In this document: positions 18,261 through 24,478 of the stretch, in pieces
How positions within the stretch are numbered: the stretch's first letter is position 1
Layout: each line of letters begins with the position of its first letter
From: Euprymna scolopes
Lineage: Eukaryota; Mollusca; Cephalopoda; Sepiida; Sepiolidae
Length of the DNA stretch: 24,478 nucleotides
Assembly (NCBI GenBank): GCA_024364805.1
Contig: CM044489.1
Span: 94,451,444-94,475,921, forward strand
Reading direction: 5' to 3'
Made by a program: the position numbers and the translations under genes
The notes under the pieces: model-generated
Databases searched by the model: none
What the model saw: the letters and a program-made list of their open reading frames with translations, nothing else
What the model was told of the DNA's origin: nothing

Positions 18261-19245
18261 AGAACCAACAACCCCCCTCAGCAGAAATAACCTTCTTAGT
18301 AACATGCAATATGGTTTCCGTGCTGATAGATCTACAGCAGATGTGCTAATGGTTAGATCTCATAGTGGTACAATAGGGGAAGAGGTGGCTGGTTGCTTTT
18401 AATGCATCTAAAACCAAGTTTCTATCTTTACATCATCAACGCTCTGATTATCATCTGGTATCAATTGAAATAGACGGTTCTTATCTTCGAACGTTCCGTG
18501 TTTTGACAAGCTTCTGAGAGTGACCTTTACTCCTGATCTTAAATGAAACACGCGCATACATTTGTTGCCAAGTTCGCTGGAAAAATAGTAGTATCCTCAT
18601 ACCGCTCCTGTAGATATCCCACTCTTGATGGAATTTTCCATCTATTTCAAGCCAGGTACGTCCAAGGATGGAGTACTGTTCCCACATCTGGGCAGAAGCT
18701 ACAAAAAAAAACTCATCCTGCCTTAACAGAGTACAAAATAGACTTCATAGCTTAGTGGGGGATGCCCTTTTCTTTTCTCTGCAACCTCTCTCCCACAAAA
18801 GAGACGTTGCGAGCCTGTCTTTGTTTTATCGTTATTTCAATGGAAAGTGCTCTTCTGAGCTCCAATCTCTGGTCCCCACCTCGCCTATTTTTCACGAAAA
18901 ACACCCGTCTAGCTGAAACCCCTGTCAATAATTTTACCCACTGTTTATCTGGTCCTAAATCAAAATGTAGATTCCATGAACATAGCTTCTTTCTTAGAAG
19001 TGTACGCCTGTGGAACTTTGTACCGTTTGTCTGTTTGCCACCTGACTACAACTTGGATGGATTTAAGTCTAACATAAACAAATTCCTGATAAACCGCCTA
19101 CTTTAATAGTCCAATTTATCACATCTGCATTACGAACGATTACTACGATATTATTCCATTGGTTACTGTAGACGCAATAACACTTATCCTCGAGTGGCCT
19201 CCGGGACTTGGTAAGTGGTGATTCCGATGTAAAGAAAATAAATAA
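18261..19245 (+). mobile_element. Family A LINE copy 3, internally deleted
   Basis: A decayed Jockey/CR1-type LINE. An early RT piece, MQYGFRADRSTADVLMV (about 18305-18355), is followed almost at once by WLVAFNASKTKF (about 18388-18423), which normally lies some 150 residues later. The intervening part with the catalytic Asp, GVPQG and FADD motifs has been deleted. The C-terminal domain then appears in changing frames: MEYCSHIWAE at 18668, RVQNRLHSLVGDAL, PLSHKRDVASLSLFYRYFN, then FFLRSVRLWNFVP and SNINKFLINRLL to the stop near 19106. The 3' UTR with the shared CTTATC...GGTAAG hairpin (19183-19215) and a short A-rich end complete it. It starts exactly where foldback element 2 ends. Confidence 0.85.
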
Positions 19246-20607
19246 AGATATTAAACTGAGGTTTGTTTGTGTAGTCAACGAATAACCTTGATTCCTGCCT
19301 TACGTACTGATCTTCGAAAACTATATTTCCATGATTAACTTCATGCGTATTTAACTCAGATAGTTGCGTCACAATACCCGGTCAGTTTTCATTTATTGTT
19401 TTGGTCCATGAAACTTGAAAATGTTTATAATTTGGGCAATCAGAATTTATTATTTTAGCAAAATATTTTTATCTGTTCACACTTCAGAAACTGTTGGTAG
19501 TTCTGTAAAGATATTTAGGAGTATAATCTTTGTCTTTATAAAGTATACATTTATAGCATGACTAAACATTTTATATATATGAAATACGATGTCTTAAAAT
19601 TACATTACAAATCTCGTTAAGAAAATAGATAAATATACAAGACAATACTGACGTTTCCCACCAGCCACTTAGCATGTCTAGGCAGCGAGTAATCATACAT
19701 ATTTGAAATTCGAACGCAAAAATAGTTGTGCACCTGCTCGTATGTGGACTAAATGCATTACATATTCTGCTTTTCACACTACATTATAACGCAACAAAAT
19801 TTCAAAGCATGTAGGTTATAACAACTATTGTTTACATATTAGTTGCAGTATCAGTCGATGGCATGGTTTCGAACAAATCATTCAGCTTTAGAATGGTCAG
19901 TTTTATTCTCACTTGTTCTAAATTAAATCCAACTAACACCTACTATTAATTCATGCACTGACCAATACTCTGTTCTAATTCGCAGGTGTATTACCCAGCA
20001 TGCATTATTCATATCTGCCAACACATTTCACAGTTAGTGCCCTAAATGATTAACGCGCGCCATAAGAGACTAGAATTAATCATTAAGGTCAGTTTAACCT
20101 GAGGTTAACAGTGTATTGTTAAATTATTTTAAACATTTTTTTTTAATGAAAATCAATCCGTTTTCGTTTGTATCATCTGATCTATTAAGAATACTGTTTT
20201 CTTTTTTAATTTTATTCGCTCAGTTGTAAGGTAGTTTTAACCTCGAATCATTTTAGTGTGTACATTTTCAAACTAGGGAACATTTTATTTATCTCACGCT
20301 TGCCTTTTGTACGCTACTGCCACATAAGAGCATTGTATAATCTATACTTATTTTCCCTAGCTTCTTTTCTTTGAAACTCCTTGTAATAAGTAACTTTTAA
20401 CCTTGATTTCGTTTTCCATGTTATGAATGAAATATTGTAAATTTGATACTACAAGATCTGGACTTGTTCTACTTATATTAGGCTCTAATACGGATATTGA
20501 ACATTTTAAATCTGGATAAGATTTATATAAATATCTACTTCTATATTTATATTTCTGCAGTGTCGAAAAAGTTTTTAATAATATTTTGCCAACTTTGCAA
20601 ATATTGC
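19246..20607. other. AT-rich stretch, no gene seen
   Basis: No recognisable gene, RNA or transposon piece. Minus-strand frames at 19184-19372 and 19571-19777 are short and unrecognised. Confidence 0.45.
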
Positions 20608-20636
20608 CTCTGTCTGTCTGTCTCTCTCTCTCTCTC

Positions 20637-20709
<73 letters not shown>
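20608..20709. repeat. Compound (TCTG)(TC)(TA) microsatellite
   Basis: TCTG units (from 20608), then TC repeats (to about 20637), then TA repeats to 20709 with one CATA interruption. Open frames across it on both strands are artefacts. Confidence 0.96.
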
Positions 20710-20711
<2 letters not shown>

Positions 20712-20741
20712 ATTATAACACTTGATAAGTGTTGTTCCTGA

Positions 20742-21174
20742 ATCAGTCTCATGATGAAAAACAAACAAAAAAAATCCAATCGAGCGTACAATCGTTTCGG
20801 AAAACATATTACATTTATTAATTGACAATAAGCATTGACAATAATTGACAAATAATTTTTTGTTTTCTAATATCATCTCCTCATCAGCACAAAAAAATAG
20901 CAGCCTACACACATATGTAGTGATGAACTTTCGAAAAAAATCTAATGCAACTCCAGAAGTATTATCCACCTTACTTAATACAAGAAATCTGGTTCATTTT
21001 GGTGTCTTAAACTTCTCCCCTGTTTGTGATAATGAGGCTATAATATTCGACAAAATTAATTGCCAATTATTGTAAATGATTTTTTTCAATTAATAATTTA
21101 ATGTCGTTTCCGAAATCCGAAAGGATCGTACACTCGATTCGACTTTTTTGTTTGTTTTTCTTTTGGAAACTGAT
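20742..21174. mobile_element. Foldback element 3, ~433 bp inverted repeat
   Basis: The outer 60 bp of each side are clear reverse complements: ATCAGT, GAAAAACAAACAAAAAA, AATCGAG-GTAC-ATC and TTTCGG at 20742-20800 match the complement of 21115-21174. Weaker pairing runs inward (ATTAATTGA, ACAATAATTG, AATAT-AT-CCTCAT-A-CACA) to about 20900 and 21010, so nearly the whole unit can fold into one hairpin. The plus frame 20845-21075 and minus frame 20547-20969 read across the palindrome and match nothing known. It is probably a small non-autonomous DNA transposon of unknown superfamily. It shows no obvious similarity to the other two foldbacks. Confidence 0.8.
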
Positions 21175-21355
21175 CCATAATTTACATTTTTCAATCTTCA
21201 TACTTAATATTGATATAGATTTAGAATAAATATATCTATTGAGCTTATTATATCTCTATATTACTATGGACGCATTTTTTTCCGAAAGTATTAAACCATT
21301 AAAATAAACTTTGCTCTTTATACTACAGGTCTAATTCCATCTATAAAATCTATGT

Positions 21356-21383
21356 AGACACACGCACACATATATAGACACAT

Positions 21384-21424
<41 letters not shown>
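21356..21424. repeat. (CA)n then (TA)n microsatellite
   Basis: Interrupted CA/CACG units (21357-21400) followed by TA repeats (21401-21424). It lies at the 3' side of the first minus-strand SINE-like copy and may be that copy's tail. Confidence 0.93.
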
Positions 21425-21428
<4 letters not shown>

Positions 21429-21712
21429 TTAAAATATAATTATCGACTGCCACATTCTTTGTCGTCTACAACTCAGCAGTGTTGCTGAATCTAGCGAGAT
21501 TCGGAATCGGGATCTCATTATAAAAAGCTTACCCTCTAACACGCACGACTATTTAATGTACCGGGTGGGTTTGTAGATGTTTTTATTCGTTTTCGTTAGA
21601 GATACTTTTTGAATGAATTCGATTATTTATGAGAAAGTTCATTTTTACCTAAACTAAAGTTGGAAGTGATTTCCCCTTTGGTTAATTTGGTGTCCCCTAA
21701 ATTCGGAGATGC
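21425..21712 (-). mobile_element. tRNA-derived SINE-like copy 1
   Basis: On the minus strand this has a tRNA-like segment: GTGTTAGAGGGT, then TTATAATGAGATCCC, then a B-box-like GATTCCGAATC (complement at 21498-21508). It aligns by eye along its length with the neighbouring copy at 21713-22010, at an offset of 286-296 bp. The similarity covers the tRNA-like head, about 75 bp on its 3' side, and about 150 bp on its 5' side. Cephalopods are known to carry tRNA-derived SINEs; the exact family is not assigned. Confidence 0.6.
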
Positions 21713-22010
21713 ATATATAATTATTTTTACAACTGACACGTGTTCTGTCATATACGACTTCCCAGAGTGGCTGACTGTGGCAAGATTCGAAATCGCGACC
21801 TCATTATAAGAAGACTAAACCTCTACCAAGCGTTTACCTCGCACGACTACCAAATGTATCGCTTTTTTATGCAGATGTTTTATTTTTATTGTTAGCGATA
21901 CCTTTTGAATGAATTCCATTATTTATACGAAATCGCATTTTTACCTAAATGCGAGTTGGAAATGATTTTCCCTTTGACGAATTTGGATTGGTGGGTGAAT
22001 ACGGATACAA
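21713..22010 (-). mobile_element. tRNA-derived SINE-like copy 2
   Basis: On the minus strand TAAACGCTTGGTAGAG (21821-21836) resembles a polymerase III A box and GATTTCGAATC (21784-21794) a B box. The 26 nucleotides between GGTAGAG and the B box are what a true tRNA would have. The body and the 5' extension match copy 1. The A box departs from consensus, so transcription competence is doubtful. Outer limits are approximate. Confidence 0.6.
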
Positions 22011-22907
22011 AATCAAATGAACTAATCATAATGTTTGCTGTGATCTGATTAGAATTTCTTTATAGCATTGCATTCTAAAGAGGAAGAATTACTTGAATCA
22101 TAGTCAGTGTGAATTACTGCACCCCCGTCTTTGTTTCTAAGTAAATCTAACAAGTGTATACGTTCTATATATCTGAATTGTTTTGAAGTAGATCATTGAT
22201 GAAACAGAAACAGGAAATCAAATAAAATTAACGAAAATACGATATTAACACATTCTTCTATTTAAAGTGAAAGAAAATCTGGAACAAGAAGATAATCTAA
22301 TTCATACGTTTACACCCGGACTTTAAAGATGTAAGAATAACATTTCTGCGATCTTATAATGAGAACCGAAAAATAAGAAAAAAAGAAATTAAATGCTCAT
22401 CATTGCATGCAGGATTTCCCTTTGTTTCAATGTACTTTTTCTATACAGCAGTTTTAACATGTTATTGTGGCGGATCCGATTGCTACATTAACTTCTTTTG
22501 TCTATCCTTATTCATTTTATTTACTTGTTAAACTATTTTAATTGTATATTTGGACACATAACACGTGTGATTTCTGGGGAAATGATTAAAATCCAAACAG
22601 CTTAATAAGACGATACAAAGATTAAAAAGGCGAACTTCTCATACAAATGTTTCAAAAAGAAAGCGACTTGGAACTGCGATAATGACCGGATTTTGATTGT
22701 AAGAAAGACGCGTAGATTAACAGATTTACAAGTGACGGGATTGGCTACAGATTGACCAGAATTCAGTGTTGTGTTCAGGCATCTAGGATTAAAACTATGT
22801 GAAATAATTACACTTTTTTATATGAATTCATTGGCTTTCTTATTATTTTATTTATTTTATTAATTTAATCCACTAAATGAAAAAGACTAAAAGTAATCCT
22901 AACTTCC
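22011..22907. other. No gene seen
   Basis: AT-rich DNA with no recognised feature. Its right end may hold decayed 5' sequence of the Penelope-like element, but no family motif is visible before about 23010. Confidence 0.45.
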
Positions 22908-24478
22908 TTGCAAAAAGATCGATTATGTAACCTTCAAATTAGTGAAATATTAGCATATTCGGGCAACATAAAAACGAATGGGGTCTTTTATATATATCCT
23001 GTATCTTTAAATATATTAAAAGGCCTTGAAAGAAAGCTGTTACAAATCCTTAGGAAAAACAAGGAACACATTGCTCCGTTGAGATATAGACAGCTGGTCC
23101 AGCATTACAGTAAGCTACCACATATGTACGGTCTCCCCAAGATACACAAAGACGGTATTCCACTCAGACCCATAGTGAGCTGCCGAGACACAGCATGCCA
23201 CCCACTGAGCAGGTATCTTGTGGATATAATAAACCCATTAGCTGGCAAGTCAGCAACATATGTAAATAATTCTGCCCACGGCCCGCAAATGATCAAGGGA
23301 GCGCCCATCAGTACAAACCAAATGGTAATCCTAGATGTGGTTAGACTGTTCACTAAAGCCCCGACTAGTGAGGCAGTAGCAGCAATTCAAGACAAAATAG
23401 CTGCGGACCTCTCCATAGAAGAGCGCACATGTGTACCATTGCCAAGCTTAATGGAAATGATGACATGCTGCATAGAAACAACCTACTTCAGAATGGGTAC
23501 TAACCTATATCGACAAGAGGAGGGGCTAGCTCTGGACTCGCCATTATCACCAGTGATGGCGAACATATACATGGAATACTTCGAAGACATGGTCTTAGGT
23601 TCAGCTCCCTTAAAGCCAACCATGTGGCTAAGATACGTTGATGACACCTTCATACTCTGGCCCCATCAGGAAGGCATCCAGCCTCTCCTATATCATGTGA
23701 ACTCTATAAGACCATCGATACAGTTCACAATGGAGAAAGAAAAAGATGACCTCCTTTCTTCCTTGATATACTCATATCACGCACAGAACATGGGTTTAAG
23801 ACATCCGTATATCGCAAGCCTACCTTCAGCGGACAATACCTTAACTTCAACTCCTATTACCCATAGAGTATCAAACATGGAATCGCACGCTGGCTACAAC
23901 ATCGAGCAGAGACAATACGTAGTGACACCATTACATGCCACCAAGAAATGGTCAGGTTGAAGAATACCCTCCGTCGTAACAAACACCCCGATACCATACT
24001 ATCCACCAGACATGTTAATAGTATAAGAAAGGAGAATGAAACCCCAAAAACACCAACGGTCTGCCTACCAAACATAGGAGGCATGTTCGAAAAGATTCAG
24101 AGAATATGTGCCCCCTACAACATCAGGAGTGTATTCAAAAGCGAGTCAACACTCAGACGAAACCTGGTACGAGTGAAGCCCCGCATGGAGGAGAACATGA
24201 CCAAGAACTGCATATACTCCATCCCATGCAGTTGCAGAAATGTTTATAAGGGTGAAACATGCTGCCCCCTCAAAGTAATGGTGGAAGAACACCGAAAAGC
24301 GGTAACTAAAGGGGAGACGGAAAAATCGGGTATAGCCAAACATGTCTGGATGGAGAGGGATGAAGTAAAAAATATAAACAGAGATACCCACTTGAAAGGG
24401 AGAACAACTTTAAGAAACAGCTAACATGGTCGGACAATCTACTGAACAAACCAAGTGTAGAGCTGAATGCAATTTGGA
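22908..24478 (+). mobile_element. Penelope-like element, broken, runs off the right edge
   Basis: Two long plus-strand stretches belong to one Penelope-like retroelement. The first (22908-23960) holds the reverse transcriptase: YGLPKIHKDGIPLRPIVSC at residues 74-92, ILDVVRLFTK at 141-150, a SPLSPVMANIYMEYFE block near 211-226, and RYVDD at 242-246 with the catalytic Asp pair. The second (23948-24424) holds the linker (SERIQR-like MFEKIQRI, NIRSVF, STLRR) and a GIY-YIG nuclease region: CIYSIPCSC at 88-96, VYKGET at 99-104, EEH at 113-115. Family-like sequence continues to the last base (NKPSVELNAIW). It is 5'-truncated and broken at a few places, but family motifs are still well preserved, suggesting moderate age. 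Penelope elements use RT plus GIY-YIG to integrate, often near telomeres or at TA-rich sites. Confidence 0.9.

Noticed and set aside
20860-20892. Minus-strand CTGATGA followed by GAAA, as in a hammerhead core
   Set aside because: The bases between them do not form the needed stem, and the match lies within an AT-rich palindrome. Taken as chance.

Overview
This window reads as intergenic DNA from an AT-rich, transposon-dense invertebrate genome. The best guess is a cephalopod mollusc, octopus-like. The basis is the mix of long (TA)n microsatellites, Jockey/CR1-type LINEs, a LINE of the restriction-like-endonuclease type, a Penelope-like element, tRNA-derived SINE copies and a SETMAR/Mos1-type mariner scrap. 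Family and organism matches are from memory, not from a search. I see no convincing host protein-coding exon, no tRNA or rRNA gene and no CRISPR array.

Layout. 1-960: unrecognised start, then a 79-bp tandem repeat carrying YY1-like motifs, then a GC-rich leader able to form several hairpins. 985-3290: a heavily decayed LINE of the R2/R4-like type, probably belonging with that leader. 3463-3575: the 3' tail of a different LINE family (family A). 3576-7820: AT-rich DNA with few recognisable landmarks. 8790-11536: the best preserved element, a 5'-truncated Jockey/CR1-type LINE (family B) with a 706-codon open frame for part of the endonuclease and the whole reverse transcriptase, then one frameshift before its C-terminal domain. 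12612-13690: half of an inverted-repeat element, two (TA)n blocks and a second family A tail. 15044-15117: (TAA)n. 15435-16395: a complete foldback element and a mariner transposase fragment. 16753-19245: (TA)n, a 1.39-kb element with arms of about 243 bp, and a third family A copy that has lost its reverse-transcriptase core. 20608-22010: microsatellite, a third foldback element, and two adjacent minus-strand SINE-like copies. 22908 to the right edge: a broken Penelope-like element with reverse-transcriptase and GIY-YIG nuclease domains.

How the parts relate. Nothing here looks like an operon or a cooperating host system; it is a record of repeated insertion. The points most worth a second look are the YY1-like tandem units with the structured leader (a possible LINE promoter/5' UTR), a hairpin at the 3' ends of all three family A tails that keeps its pairing despite sequence drift, three unrelated long inverted-repeat elements that tend to abut (TA)n tracts, and the tandem SINE pair whose similarity extends well beyond the tRNA-like head.
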